A stretch of 64,000 nucleotides of DNA, from NCBI GenBank assembly GCA_944739405.2, contig OX123193.2, forward strand, positions 11,850,331 through 11,914,330, read 5' to 3'. Each line of letters begins with the position of its first letter. Position 1 is the first letter of the stretch. Shown piece by piece: positions 11,101-22,235 of the stretch. Position numbers and translations under genes: made by a program. Origin of the DNA: Euclidia mi. Its lineage: Eukaryota; Arthropoda; Insecta; Lepidoptera; Erebidae. The notes beneath the pieces are model-generated. The model ran no database searches, had not been told where the DNA came from, and worked only from the letters and a program-made list of their open reading frames with translations.

Positions 11101-11486
11101 TCATCATCATCCTTATAGCGTTATCCCAGTTTCAATCTGGGGTCCGCTTTCTAGTCTAACCGGATTTGGCTGAATATATATAATAATTAGCTTTTCCACA
11201 GAGCGACTGCCTGTCTGACCTCCGCAACCCAAAGGGATAGCAATATTCCATAGTTTAGAATAGTGCCAGTTTATTTCGAAGGTACTGACGCCCTGTAACG
11301 ACTGTCAAAGATCTTCATGACAACCGGGACCGACGGCTTAACGTGCTCTCCGAGGCACGGGACAAGCGATAATTAATAATTCAATACGCACATAACTCCG
11401 AAAAGTCATTGGTGCGCGCCGTGGATTCGAACCCGATACCCTCTGCATGGCAGTCTGTTGGTATATCCACTCGGCTATCGCTGCCT
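11101..11486 (-). mobile_element. Full-length tRNA-derived SINE (C1 family)
   Basis: 386 bp with a perfect 14-bp target duplication CTTAATACATTGGA at 11087-11100 and 11487-11500. On the minus strand it has a Ser/Leu-type tRNA head (A box GATAGCCGAGTGG, B box GGGTTCGAATCC), a linker ending AATTATCGCTTG, a core with CACGTTAAGCCGTCGGTCCC, a body with GGTTGCGGAGGTCAGACAGG, and a 3' end of GATAACGCTATAAGGATGATGATGA. Both boxes are intact. It is the reference copy for the fragments at 34781, 32567, 36677 and 54845. Confidence 0.92.
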
Positions 11487-11719
11487 CTTAATACATTGGA
11501 AATAGTTAATTATTTTCAAGAATATAACGATTAATCCTAAATCCTGTAGCGTTTATGTTTGTAATCTGTCACTTCAAAATTACTTCACAAAGTCTACAAC
11601 AATCGGCTCTAATGGCCAAGACAATAAAATAGAACCAGTAAACTTCATACAAACACCTGGTATAACTTCGAAAGCCTGGTATCCAGTTAGCTATTAATAA
11701 AAATAAACTTTATCTGCCA

Positions 11720-11926
11720 CTAGAGGACGCCAGCAGCTACACCTGCATTTTTTTTTAATTTACCCGTTTTGGTCGATCCCGTGGGAATTTCGGGAAATCC
11801 CTTCTTAGTGCACCCCTACGGTCCCCAAGGAACATACATGCCAAATTTCAGCGTCCTGCGCCCAATAGTTTCGGCTGTAGCGTGTCTGTCAGTCAGTCAG
11901 TAACGCAAGGATTTTATATATTAAGA
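11720..11926 (-). mobile_element. Non-autonomous Helitron, young copy
   Basis: Exactly 207 bp, with A|TCTTAATATATAAAATCC and CCTCTAG|T termini. It is nearly identical to the 207-bp copies at 51212 and 53181, which implies recent spread from one source. Non-coding. Confidence 0.9.
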
Positions 11927-13220
11927 TTACGATATCAGGTTAGTTCACTGAATTCTATAATACCTAGGTTACGAGAACATTAAATTACATTGTAGCTACT
12001 GATTTCGCAACATTCGCAAATAGTTACATTTTTGTACATATGAGCGCTCGCCTATCTTGTAATATACCGATGTCGATGCACACATGCGTCATAGTATGGA
12101 CATTACCTGTAATCAACGTATCATACGATCTCATCGCAGTAAATACCTTTGCTTTCTTTTTTTGTTGCAATCGGTTTTATATTAGGGTAAAGCAGCGGTA
12201 ACCTTCGTTATCGGAACTGCTGTTTAACAAGAGGAAAGCAAAAGGACGTTAAGAATTTAATGTTTTTACATTAAACTCATTAAAAAAAATCATAAATGCG
12301 TGTAAGAGATTAAGGATATAACATTGATTTGTGCTGCGAAGTTCAGAGTTCAGTCGGTAGTCGCTCTGTTAAAAAGCTAATATTCTGTCATCTCTTGTGA
12401 GACTAAAACGCGAGTCCCAAGCTCCAAGGTAAAAATCTCGTAGGTATGTTACTGGGATACCACTAGAATAATCACAGGCAATGAGAGGCACTTCTTCAAC
12501 ATTTAGCGATGCGGGAATTCGAAACCATTGCCTCGAAAATACTTTCTATCAGACCTGTTGCAAAGTCTCAGTAAATCGATTCTTTATCTTAAATATTTAT
12601 ACCTATCACCTCACTCACATTCACTCTTTAATTTTGCCGAGATTTTTCCGAGTATCGTCTTCTTATTTTTTATTACGGTATATCCATATTAAGACAACAT
12701 TGCATTTTATCGATCGCAAAGCGCTACCTGCCCCTGCAGAGGTTGTAATTGCAATATTAAAATTGCATTAACTTTATAATTGCAATTACACGCGATAATG
12801 GCAGCCCGATAAATGTTATCCCGTTATTCGGGTGATCGCACTCATCCTTGGAAGAGATATCTAGAAATATGTTATAGTCAGCGATGGAGTCGTAAATGTG
12901 CATGTGTGGAATCGCTCATGATAGTCGAGAGTAGAGACGTCCACTGCTGGATTTAGGCCTTCCTCAAAGTTCTCCATCAACCCGGTGACGGGTTCTCCAC
13001 TATAGGAGTGAGAAACAACATAAAAATAAACATCAGGATCCAGAATCCAACCCTTCTCTTCCACCTTCTTCGTTTACAAGGTTTCAAAGAGCTCTCCGAT
13101 TTTCACCCAAAAAGTGTGTAAATAACCAGTGCAGTGTTTATCATATCCTTGGAAAAAGGAGAGAAGGAACGCCGATACGCGTTTCTGCTCACAGCACCAC
13201 TGATTATAGCAGTGCACTGA
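11927..13220. other. Mostly unique; small SINE and LINE-tail scraps
   Basis: About 12355-12395 matches the C1 SINE body (AGTCGCTCTGTTAAAAAGC). About 12915-12990 on the minus strand matches a LINE/SINE 3' end (GGAAGGCCTAAATCCAGCAG). Nothing else is recognisable. Confidence 0.45.
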
Positions 13221-13224
13221 GTTA

Positions 13225-13335
13225 CAATGCGTCGGCGTCGGTCGGCCGAGTTGGTATTTTTGTTACTGAAAGCAACAGGCATTCCGATTGGGCAGACGCC
13301 GACTAAATATCCACCGTCGGATGCCGACTGACAGT
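13225..13335. mobile_element. Possible small foldback MITE
   Basis: About 110 bp with imperfect inverted ends. The left side has CGTCGGCGTCGG then GTTGGTATTTTTGTTA; the right side, reversed, has AGTCGGCATCCGACGG then GTGGATATTTAGT. I found no clear target duplication, so the boundaries are approximate. Confidence 0.35.
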
Positions 13336-13919
13336 TTTAAATACGGTTCGATTTGGTCATGACTTCGTTGTATTTGTTAATAGCATCGTCTTGTAGCACC
13401 CACCGTATTACGTATCTAGCTAACCTATTCTTTTTTACGCTGTTTTATTGGATCAAACTGTAGTTAATGTTGTCACTTTTACTTTGGACTTTGGACACAA
13501 AGGTAGCAAAGCGCGCGAGATTAACACCAATGAGGATAGTACAACATGTGCATACTCTTACGTAGGACGTTAACACAGTAGAACATATTACTACCTCTTA
13601 CTGCAATAAATCTAGTCTGATAGATGATTCTAACCATTCCAGACAATGACATTCTACCTTCGATTGCTGAGTTTTGAAGGTCAAGTCATAGTGACTGCTA
13701 CCCGTGGAAAAGCAAATAATATTTTACCGAATTTTATTGTTACGTTATCCATGTCATTCAAGCTTTCAGTCCGAAGACCTTGGATCGCATCAGTGATAAC
13801 GGGTATAATAGTTATAGTCATCATCATCCCTGTATACCTATATACAGTCCCACAATAGTCATACAGAACAAAAACATGTAACACGAAATGAACCGCAAGT
13901 ATGTAGGTAGAGTCGCGCC

Positions 13920-14125
13920 TGTCGAATGTACAAACAATTCATTAGTCGTTACACTCGTTACGTAGCGTCGGTCGCTCCGCGGTCGTGAGTCACCGGTCGA
14001 ATGGTCGGTGCGCGGGCGCTCACCGCGTGCGGCGTGCGCGCGTAATGCGTCGCGCGTCGTCGCCCGGTCACCGCGACCGTCAGCCGTCAGCCGCGCGCAA
14101 ACGTGCGCAACACACCGGTTGCGCT
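13920..14125. promoter_or_regulatory. CpG-rich island
   Basis: Abrupt island dense in CG dinucleotides (GCGTCGGTCG, GCGCGCGTAATGCG, CGTCAGCCGTCAGCC) within AT-rich DNA. A donor-like CTGGTATGT occurs about 95 bp downstream. It could be a promoter or first exon of a long gene, or GC-rich regulatory DNA. I see no coding exon in it. Confidence 0.3.
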
Positions 14126-15900
14126 ACTCACTGAGACTGGCGGAATAGCGGATAGCATATTTGATTTTGTTAAGTACAAAACTGAGAACAGTTGTTCCAG
14201 TTCTGGAGCGTCTTACGCCTGGTATGTACACATAAAGTCTACTTCGCTCAGATCAAGAGAATTTATTAAAATATGACACCGAATTTATTTACCCTGCCGT
14301 GGAGCAAAACTAGAGTGCAAGAGGTCAAACACAAATCATACATTTTCATTTTAATTATGTAAAAGCATTAGGATCGAATAGAAATTGAACATTTTATAAG
14401 AAGGGTTTTATTAAGTTTAAGGGTTCATATTCGTAAAAGAGCCAACATCGTAGTCAGCATTTCAGCCACCCATAATTTCTATATAATAATAAGACTGTGG
14501 TAATAGTTACATAATTGTTAATCAATGTTATTGCTGTACTTGAAGGAGTTCTATATTTTTTTAATTCATATCTCAATAAAGTTTACTGTAGCATTGTTTT
14601 AAGACAACACTGACTGCACTAAGAATATATCCTGTGTCGCGAAAGACTATACAAACATTCAAGTAAAGAACACCCAATAAATAGGTTAGTTAAACTGGTT
14701 AGACCACAGTAGACGTAGATGCAAAATGCAATTATATTATTTTTGTTTTTTGAATTACATAGTCTATAGGGTAAAGAATTTAGTATACTGTTCAATATCA
14801 CTGTAAATAGAACGAATTATTATGTACAGATGATCTTTCATCGCACATTTTATATCATCGGTAACTAAAATATAACACAAAGAATTTAAAATCAGATAGA
14901 TCAAGATGTACCGAGTTAGATAAAAGATAAAATGTGCGTCCAAAGTGACGTCGTAAAGATATTGTGAGTAAACATTACGATGATAAATAGTAGCAAACAT
15001 GTAGATATAACAAGTTTGCGTTCCAAAATACCTTAGCTAATCAAAATGACGAATAATTGTTTATTTTGAAAAGGTATTGATATGATAACCATGCCTATAT
15101 GAAATATTTTATTGTGATTTATTTACATATACAACTACCATGTAAGTTGCTTGCAACTGTAATGCCGATCAGAAGTTCAGAACATAACTATGATGTAATT
15201 GCCATTGACATTACTTATCGTGAAAATTACTTATCTCGTTTCCTCAATCTAATTGATCAGTTTATCAACGTACTGCACTGGAGGACAGTCTTGCCTGACT
15301 ATTATTCATATTATTATCACTCACCATATTAGTATTTATTTTCTACCAAATTTACATTGATCGAACTTGCACTAAATTAAATACTTAACATTAGTACTAT
15401 ACACATTTGGGACTAATCCCACCCTCATTCCCAGTACTGTATCACCTTTGTAGCCAGCCAGGTCATTGAAGACACCTAAGTTTGACACTCGTGAAGTCCC
15501 GGGGAAAGCTGACCTGCCTTGGAACCCTCAACAAATTACAGCCATACACATACAAACAGGCCGTAAAAAAACAACCCAGGTTTTTTATCCCTCTAAACTA
15601 AAACTACCAGCTATATCTAAACCTTATAATAAATTAACAAACGCGAGCAATAACTTAATCGTCCCGCAACCATCAATCTGTCCGCTCGCCCGTGCACTAA
15701 GTGCGCACCTTTACGCATCTGCACTGTTTAGTGGTAAAAAACATGGCGCAGCTGCGACGCAGTGCAGTCCAAGCACAGGATGGCGGTGGCGGCACTCGGC
15801 CATCGTATACGTATTCTACACACTTATAGGAGTTATAGGTAATTAGAAGCTTACATATTGTTCAACAGTATGACAATCATTTCTTTTATTTCATACCCGG
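14126..15900. other. No recognisable feature
   Basis: AT-rich, repeat-poor. Several short open frames occur on both strands; none is recognisable. Confidence 0.4.
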
Positions 15901-15904
15901 ATAG

Positions 15905-16003
15905 ACGCGGGTGGCTCAATATCGATCTATGTGGCGAGCCTTGGTGGAGGCCTATGTGACGTCATTGCTGGCAATGGACGTCTATTGGCTGATGATGATG
16001 TGC
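15905..16003 (+). repeat. LINE/SINE 3'-end fragment
   Basis: The block GCGAGCCTTGGTGGAGGCCT then GGACGTCTATTGGCTGATGATGATG is a common 3' end of lepidopteran retroposons with a GATGAT tail. It is 5'-truncated. Confidence 0.55.
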
Positions 16004-16225
16004 TCTGCAGACGAGTAGAGGTTCCGACAGTACTTTTATTATCTTTGTTTATAATACTTAATCGTAATTCATTAATAATACATATATCTTAACTGCCGAG
16101 TGCCCACGTCCCCATTCTCCTCTTCCTTATACCTAATTTCTGTTACAAGACTCGATCATACCAAAGGGATGATCAGCATAAGTGGTAAACACATACTGGT
16201 CAAAATTATCACACATCAATTACCA

Positions 16226-16315
16226 ACAAGGTCATCATCATCATCCTAGCGCTGTCCCGGTTGCGATGATCTAAGGATCTATCTAAAGCCCTCGAGTAGA
16301 TCCTGGATCACACGT
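16226..16315 (-). repeat. Fragment of C1 SINE 3' end
   Basis: TCATCATCATCATCCTAGCGCTGTCCCGG-type start (read as two parts: the TCATCATCATC tail complement, then TAGCGCTGTCCCGG) matches the reversed 3' end of the C1 family. It decays after about 90 bp. Confidence 0.5.
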
Positions 16316-16792
16316 ATTATAGATAAACATATGCCGGAATGTTCTCGAAGGTTTGTGAAATCTGGTGCCGACACTTAACTAGTTATGTGGCCTTATATTA
16401 TAGCGAGGGCCCTTCCGCTCTGAGTGGCACCCTTGCCACGCCGCGCGACATACAACAGTGTTTATATACTTACATAAGTAGAGGTGACAGAATCATTTTG
16501 GATCAGAAATGTACTAAATAATAATGTCTCAAAATAGTATGTAGAAAGAGACAACATAATATTTAATAAGGTTTCAGAGTGATGCCTACAGAATATGTAT
16601 TTATTAGGCCTCCAGAATGAAGTCTCTTGAAATGTACATTTGGCAACTAATATTGGATATGCGACATTATACTTTTAGGACACCAAGATTTTTGAGCTGG
16701 TATAGAAAATTTCCTAGCTGTAATCACTATTAACTGATTTGGTACTGTACCCGTGACTTTCGCGTTGTCTCCGTAAACAGAAATTATTATAT

Positions 16793-17021
16793 CATCATCA
16801 GCCTTTGATAGTCCACAGCTGGACTAGGCCTCTCCTTTGAAAGGAGAAAATGGCCTACGCTGGCCAAGCGGGTTTGGTATAGGGTTTGTATCAAGTTTTC
16901 CTTCTCTTGCAGTGCTGTTATCTGCATACTATGCTCCCTCTGTCGGTTCTTACCACACCCATGGGATGATAATATATGGGGTGGTGACAATTCGTATTCT
17001 TAATCCGTCACCACACGGACG
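16793..17021 (-). mobile_element. Short retroposon, family D, with target duplication
   Basis: About 229 bp bounded by a perfect 11-bp duplication AATTATTATAT (16782-16792 and 17022-17032). On the minus strand it begins GTCCGTGTGGTGACGGATTA, carries GGGTGTGGTAAGA and CGCTTGGCCAGCGT-type blocks and ends GGACTATCAAAGGCTGATGATG. All good copies begin at the same base, so this is a defined short element and not a random LINE truncation. I see no tRNA, 7SL or 5S similarity in its head. Confidence 0.8.
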
Positions 17022-17032
17022 AATTATTATAT

Positions 17033-17621
17033 ATAACCATTGATTTATATATATGTCAATGTATATAACCGATTCCTAAGTTATTGATGCAGATACCCAT
17101 TCAAATTCAGCAAAAACATTTGGCTGGTTTCCTATCAAGAAACAAGGTATGACCCGGCAAACCCTACGCACAGATATAGTTAACCCGAATAAATCAGGTG
17201 TAACCTCTAAAATTACATACATTTACCGTGATTACGTCGAGGTCTTTTCTCGCAATTCACAGAGGACTCAGGACGGATGCCAAAGTATTCGTCACGATCT
17301 AGATGCTCTAGATTGCAGACCGCGTGGCATTTTGTGATAGAATATCTTAGAATAACAAAAACTTTGGCGCAGACATTTGTGAGGAAAGGTAACACGTAAT
17401 ACTCGGTGAAATTCGTACCTTGTCAGACATCTTTTTATTGTACAAAAGAGCAGTTTATGTACGAATTTGATTTTATTATGATGAACTAAAAGAGATTAAC
17501 TATGAGGTGAAAATAAGCCTAATTATATCTAGGTACATACTCACCTAATTGAGTGACCATAATAAAGTACCTAAGTCTATGTAACAATCACCGCAACTAC
17601 ATATTAGTATATTATGTCTCC
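17033..17621. other. No recognisable feature
   Basis: AT-rich, unique-looking DNA. Confidence 0.35.
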
Positions 17622-17624
17622 TTA

Positions 17625-18408
17625 AGCCTTGTATTCATTAGGCAACATTTGTTGATAAACACTGTTTATAAACAGTTTATAAGCAGTGTTGCATCATCTC
17701 TGGATACAGTTTATAAACATTTCATAAACAAATATGATGAAACATTGTTTCTGAAACATGTTGCCGAGTTCCCCAATCAAACGGAGAACAAGCCGAAACA
17801 TTTTGTTTATAAGCAAAAGTCAAAAGGTGTGGACGTGTGTTGCGCGAGTTTATTAACATAGAAGTAGTGTGGTCCAACAACCAAGTTTCGATGCTCATAG
17901 AGCTTTATCAACAGCATCATGTACTTTTAGACTCTTCAAATAGAGATTGTAAAGATAAATGAAAAAATATACATATATGCTTCGGCCGATATTGCTGCAG
18001 AATTAAATATGTCGCAAAAAGAAGTGGAAACGAAGATGCATACTCTACGCTCACAATTTTCCCGTGAAAAGAAAAAGCTTAGGTCATCAAAAACACTTGT
18101 ACTTGTATACCAAATCAAAAAGACTTGTACTTGTGTACCATCAAATTCACGAAGGTCATGAAGTACGTAATTATTTATTTAAGAGATAATTCAGAATACA
18201 CCACCTTTTCATTTTTTTTTAGTAGCACTCTTATAAATTATTATGTAAGCACAAGCAGCACCGAGCATCACTACCTCCGCGGGCGACATCCTAACAACAA
18301 CTGTTAAGTGTGGACGGCCATGTTTCAGAAACAGTGTTTACGGTAAACTTGATGATAAACACGTCATAAACAGTTTATCAACAAATGTTGCCTAATGAAT
18401 ACAAGGTT
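17625..18408 (+). mobile_element. PIF/Harbinger-type DNA transposon, deleted
   Basis: 784 bp with inverted ends that match perfectly for 34 bp (17627-17660 against 18373-18406), starting CCTTGTATTCATTAGGCAAC. The flanks are TTA at 17622-17624 and 18409-18411, the TWA duplication of PIF/Harbinger. Internal repeats of GTTTATAAACA extend the termini. It holds a MADF-like coding scrap (17979-18090) but no DDE transposase, so it is a deletion derivative. Confidence 0.82.
17979..18090 (+). pseudogene. MADF-like segment of the Harbinger second protein
   Basis: In frame 17979-18090 the DNA encodes AAELNMSQKEVETKMHTLRS followed shortly by QFSREKKK. This matches the second half of a MADF domain: an (A)EL.(M)S..EV..K...LR..F.RE.KK pattern. 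PIF-type transposons in insects carry a second gene with such a MADF/Myb-like DNA-binding domain, as known from the Drosophila PIF-MADF-like (DPM) proteins. The N-terminal half and the rest of the protein are missing or unspliced, so it is a remnant. Confidence 0.6.
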
Positions 18409-18411
18409 TTA

Positions 18412-18620
18412 TATGTACTTCAACGAGAACTATTAACATGCGGCGAACTCCACACACCCGTATAGTAACAACTGAAGCGGCATCAGAATCAACTAAATAA
18501 CAATTCCCGTAAGGTTCCTGCGAACCTCGTTTTGTGTTCGACGCCTCACCTCGTAAAGTGTGCGGTAAAATCTGGCAAAACGTAGTACAAGACTTTAGTT
18601 TCATTTAGCTGTTAAAACGG
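18412..18620. other. No recognisable feature
   Basis: Short unique stretch between the Harbinger element and the CpG island. Confidence 0.35.
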
Positions 18621-18629
18621 ACATTAACA

Positions 18630-18810
18630 ATTCAAATGCGCGTCCGAAAATGGCCGGCCGGTGATGTGTGACGCGCGGGCGCGGGTGCGGCGTATCACGC
18701 GCGGTGTGTGCTATGTGCGCGGGCGCGGGTACACTCCCACGATGCGCGCGGCGATACGCTAATAGAGGGCGATCGATACGCGGCGCCCTTTTACATCGCC
18801 GCGCGTAACT
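18630..18810. promoter_or_regulatory. CpG-rich island
   Basis: Dense CG content with the motif GCGCGGGCGCGGGT twice (near 18675 and 18718), then GGGCGATCGATACGCGGCG. No repeat homology and no exon are apparent. Regulatory role is inferred from composition. Confidence 0.3.
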
Positions 18811-19750
18811 AGCTCCTTAATATGTGCACATACTTATGTTTATAATTCCATTTATAGTAATGTTATGCAGTTTGCATGTAAAATGTTAACAGGGAGTATA
18901 AAATGCCGTCATAAAGGAAAATAACTCTGCCTAATTTTCCTACAAAAACAGAAAGCATCAAATCGATCAACAATAACTAAAGAAGCGAGCTAAGTATCAT
19001 GTAAGATACGTATAAATAATTCACGGATCGAAATCGATTCCTAAATTAATAACTTAAATTATAACAAGAGTCTCTTGAGCGTCTCTATTTCTAGTTTCAA
19101 AATAATCTCCCCTTTGAAAGAAACTCCTACAAAAGTCTATCCTTTATGATACTATTAAAACGTTCCAAATATATCCTATAAACTACATCACAAGCTAGTA
19201 TTATAACAACGATTGTAAGTTACACGATAGTTAGAATGTCCGCGGGCGAGGCGGCCAGTAATAATATTTGGCGAAGCTTTACGCGCATTAGTTGATACTT
19301 GATAATATCCGCGAAACATCAACGGCAAGTAGTCTTGGGAATACAACAGAGTTCACAGAACCTCACAACGTACGTAGCCAGAGGGGATTTTAGCCAAATT
19401 ACTGACTAAAGCTATCCTTTACAGGGCAACTACTGCAAACTAAATTATCAACTGACAGGTACCTTCTCTATGTACCGTAGACGTTTGATTCGCAGTTTAG
19501 TAGCAGCCTACTATGTACATTTGTTAAATTGTTTGTAGTGGAATAATTTAGCTAAAGTTATGTAGAATATGTATATTTTATAAGTCAACTGGGTACGGTA
19601 ACGGTATTGGCTGAAAATATTTTTTCCTGTGCGTGAATGTTTTAGGTATACGATACAGTTGGTAATGTATGTAGAAACTAAAGATATAACAACTTGCTAC
19701 TTATTAAGATAATTATTCGACCACGATATTTATCAAGGGTTTTATGTATG
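18811..19750. other. No recognisable feature
   Basis: AT-rich, unique-looking sequence. Confidence 0.35.
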
Positions 19751-19771
19751 TACTTGCATACATACATAGAC

Positions 19772-20310
19772 TCACGCCTGTTTCCCGGAGGGGTAGGCAG
19801 AGACTACGGAACGCCATTTGCAACGATCCTGACATATCTCTCTTGCTTCATTTACTCCCATCAGATTCCTCATGCATGCTCTTCTGTTCAGGGTACTTCT
19901 AACCTGCCCTGTTTGTAGGATGTCTCCAATCTGGGGGGCGATTCAGAATCTTTCGATATCTCATTTGACATTCGATTCCGTTAATTGTCAAACGGGCTAC
20001 CTCAATTTTTGTCAATACTATTGCATTTCCTATCAAGTTTATGCATTCAGTATGAAGTAAATTAATAAATAAACCGAATTCAAAGAATATTTGTTCAAAA
20101 GATCTCTCATAGGCGGCTAAAAGACGGGGACAATAATTTGACATATCGTACGATTACTTGTCGTGACATTCTGAATCGGCCTGCTGGTCAGAGAACGTCG
20201 GACGTAGGTCTTCCCCTTCGTCCCGTCCCATCCACACTTGCCTTATATGTATATCTGCTTGGTCAGTCTTTTGTCATTCATCCTCTCCACGTGCCCAAAC
20301 CAAACCTTTT
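19772..20310 (-). pseudogene. Non-LTR retrotransposon C-terminal fragment
   Basis: Upstream part (20310-20188) reads WFGHVERMNDKRLTKQIYI, then after a frameshift ASVDGTGRRGRP; this is the WxGHVxRM...GxGRP region found at the C-terminus of many non-LTR polyproteins. Downstream part (19934-19772) reads DQIGDILQTGQVRSTLNRRA, then CMRNLMGVNEAREICQDR, then WRSVVSAYPSGKQA and stop. The two parts join exactly when the MITE and one copy of its CCAG duplication are removed. Frameshifts and truncation make it a pseudogene. Confidence 0.8.
19935..20183. mobile_element. MITE inserted in the LINE, 4-bp duplication
   Basis: 249-bp insertion between two copies of CTGG (19931-19934 and 20184-20187). The ends carry inverted CGATTCAGAAT (11 bp). 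Excision restores the LINE reading frame, which proves the boundaries independently. The superfamily is uncertain; a 4-bp duplication does not fit hAT, Harbinger or mariner. Confidence 0.75.
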
Positions 20311-20340
20311 ATGTATGTAAGGTCTCTTTTGGGACTAGTC

Positions 20341-20880
20341 TAGACATTTCCCATTTACTCAACTGGGTCACCTGTCTAGCCTGAGTCAGCATCAGTGACA
20401 ACAAGTTTTAAACCTTGCGAAGTCAGAGAGAAATTAAAATCGTCTTGGAGCCCGCACCGAACCAGAAAACCAGAAAGTATTAAAAATATGTAAGACCTGT
20501 CTATACATTTGGTCTATTTTGGTAAGAAGGTAATAAGAATGGCCGTCAGTTACTGGTTTAAGTTTAAATTTAAACATATATATAAACGTAAATGAGAAAT
20601 CAATAAACATTAATAAAAAGCCTGTAGTATTTTCTATGAAGTGCCCGAAAGCATGTCAAAACTGCGAACCCGCACGTGCCCAATGCGATAAAATGCCTTT
20701 TATTTTGTGAGACCTCTTCGCGTCCATGCGCCTGACAAGTTTGTTCTTTCTCATCTGTACCTATTACTAAAGCCTTGATAGATACCGTACATAAGTAAGA
20801 ATATATTAAGATGTAGTTAAACTTAAAAGATATAGTCATAGGCTACTCAAGTATAATATTAGATATCTTAGTATGTAAGA
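20341..20880. other. No recognisable feature
   Basis: AT-rich sequence without recognised repeats. Confidence 0.35.
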
Positions 20881-20881
20881 A

Positions 20882-21165
20882 GCAGCAATAGCCCATTGGT
20901 GTATGTAACGGAGTGCCGAGACGATGGTCTCGGCACTCCGTTACGTTCGATCCCCAGGTACCCCAAGCACACACCTCTTACTTTTCGAAGTTGTGTGTGT
21001 ATTAAAAATGTTAATTATCGCTCGCTTAATAATGATGTGCCCGATAGATGGCAATAGGCTTGCCCCCTTTTAAATTGGGACCGAAACATAACTGGCGAAG
21101 TGTGGGTGTGTAATACACATCTGCCTACCCTTTCGGGGTTAAAGGCGTGAAGTTATGTTATGTCT
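20882..21165 (+). mobile_element. Chimeric SINE (G): C-type 5' half, B-type 3' half
   Basis: The head has an A-box-like TAGCCCATTGG and a B-box-like GTTCGATCCCC. Between them lies a perfect 18-bp hairpin (20905-20944). It is followed by the C-family linker ACTTTTCGAAGTTG...AATTATCGCTCG and then switches at about 21035 to the B-family 3' half (GATGTGCCCG, GGCAATAGGCTTGCCCCC, CTGCCTACCCTTTCGGGG) ending GGCGTGAAGTTATGTTATG. It combines modules that are separate elsewhere in the window. Confidence 0.75.
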
Positions 21166-21170
21166 TTAAT

Positions 21171-21981
21171 GCAGGAGACTAAGGTCGTAAAACTTGTTTC
21201 TGCAATGTTCTAATACTAAGTGGTTGTATAGAACTATTTATATCGACGCCAATGTCATATGTAATAACAAAAATAATCGTATAATTCGATGGATGGGTGA
21301 ATCATATCTGTTACTAAACGATGTTGTAGCCTCGTCACGACTGAACAGCTTCTGAGGGGTCAAACCGTCAAACTAATCGAGTTCCAAATTGAAATAACCA
21401 AAGGTTCCTTGCGAACATAATTTTTGTCACGTGCTTGACTAGCAAAGTAAAAAACAGCACGAAGTCAGACCGTAGTGAATAACTGTAAGACCGTGCACAC
21501 ACTGCAACCCGAGCCAAAGTAGCGCACGTGGATGTGGACACGGCAAATAAAACATTCAAACTTGGAACGATACCCTTTCACCGATACACTTCTCAAAAAG
21601 TTTATATCGTATACTAGCGTAATGTTCGCTACCCATTGAACTTTAGCTAGACAGAACATAAAAGTGACTTGAGCAAGACATGCAATGGATGCGTGCTTCA
21701 CATATGCGATCAGTTGATGGTAAAGTTTATGTCGGTTGAAGTGCAGTGATGCACCCACGCGGAACTACGGTCCAAAGCGTCGCAATAATTCTTACCGAAC
21801 TAAGTCGCCGTAGGCCGTAGAACAATTAACTACCGCTGGCCATTTGCAACGTTGCACATCGCGACAAACCGACGAGATTACATATCAATGCATATCGACA
21901 TCCGTCATCACTGAGATTGTTGAGTCGCGTCACCAACGATAAGTCTTTCAACAAGTCACCCATTTATTTTGCTACAATATA
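21171..21981. other. No recognisable feature
   Basis: Unique-looking DNA. Overlapping minus-strand open frames at 21368-21758 are unrecognisable. Confidence 0.35.
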
Positions 21982-22235
21982 AACATACATACATACATAG
22001 TCTCACGCCTATAACACCGAAGAGGTAGGCAGACGTGTATTTCTACACCCACTTTTCGCCAGATATACTTTAGTCCCACGTAATAAGGGGCGAGCCTATT
22101 GCCGTATCGGGCACATTTCCAGACTCCGTGCTGTAACTGAGAATTTCGTGACAGAAAAACCCAATAACACTGCCCGACCCAGGAATCGAACCCGGATCCC
22201 ACGCGCACATTTATGCCGCGAGACCAACGAGGCAG
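21982..22235 (-). mobile_element. tRNA-derived SINE B, second head type
   Basis: On the minus strand: head TGCCTCGTTGGTCTCGCGGC with B box GGTTCGATTCC, B body, tail ending GTGAGACTATGTATGTATG. The TATG-repeat tail is the same as on the LINE end at 19755. It abuts the family D fragment at 22236, so it probably inserted into it. Confidence 0.85.

Larger units (their letters stand above)
19755..20330 (-). mobile_element. LINE 3' end, split by a MITE
   Basis: Minus-strand 3' terminus of a non-LTR retrotransposon: C-terminal coding sequence, a stop, a very short 3' UTR (GTCTATGTATGTATG) and a TATG-repeat tail. The coding part is interrupted by a 249-bp insertion at 19935-20183. The short UTR and tetranucleotide tail suggest an RTE-like clade, but the reverse transcriptase domain is absent, so the clade is not proven. 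Its last ~40 bp match the tail of SINE B. Confidence 0.8.

Noticed and set aside
12861..13064. Minus-strand 67-codon frame as a small protein.
   Set aside because: It overlaps the LINE/SINE 3' block with GGCCTAAATCCAGCAGTGGA, so the frame is repeat sequence.
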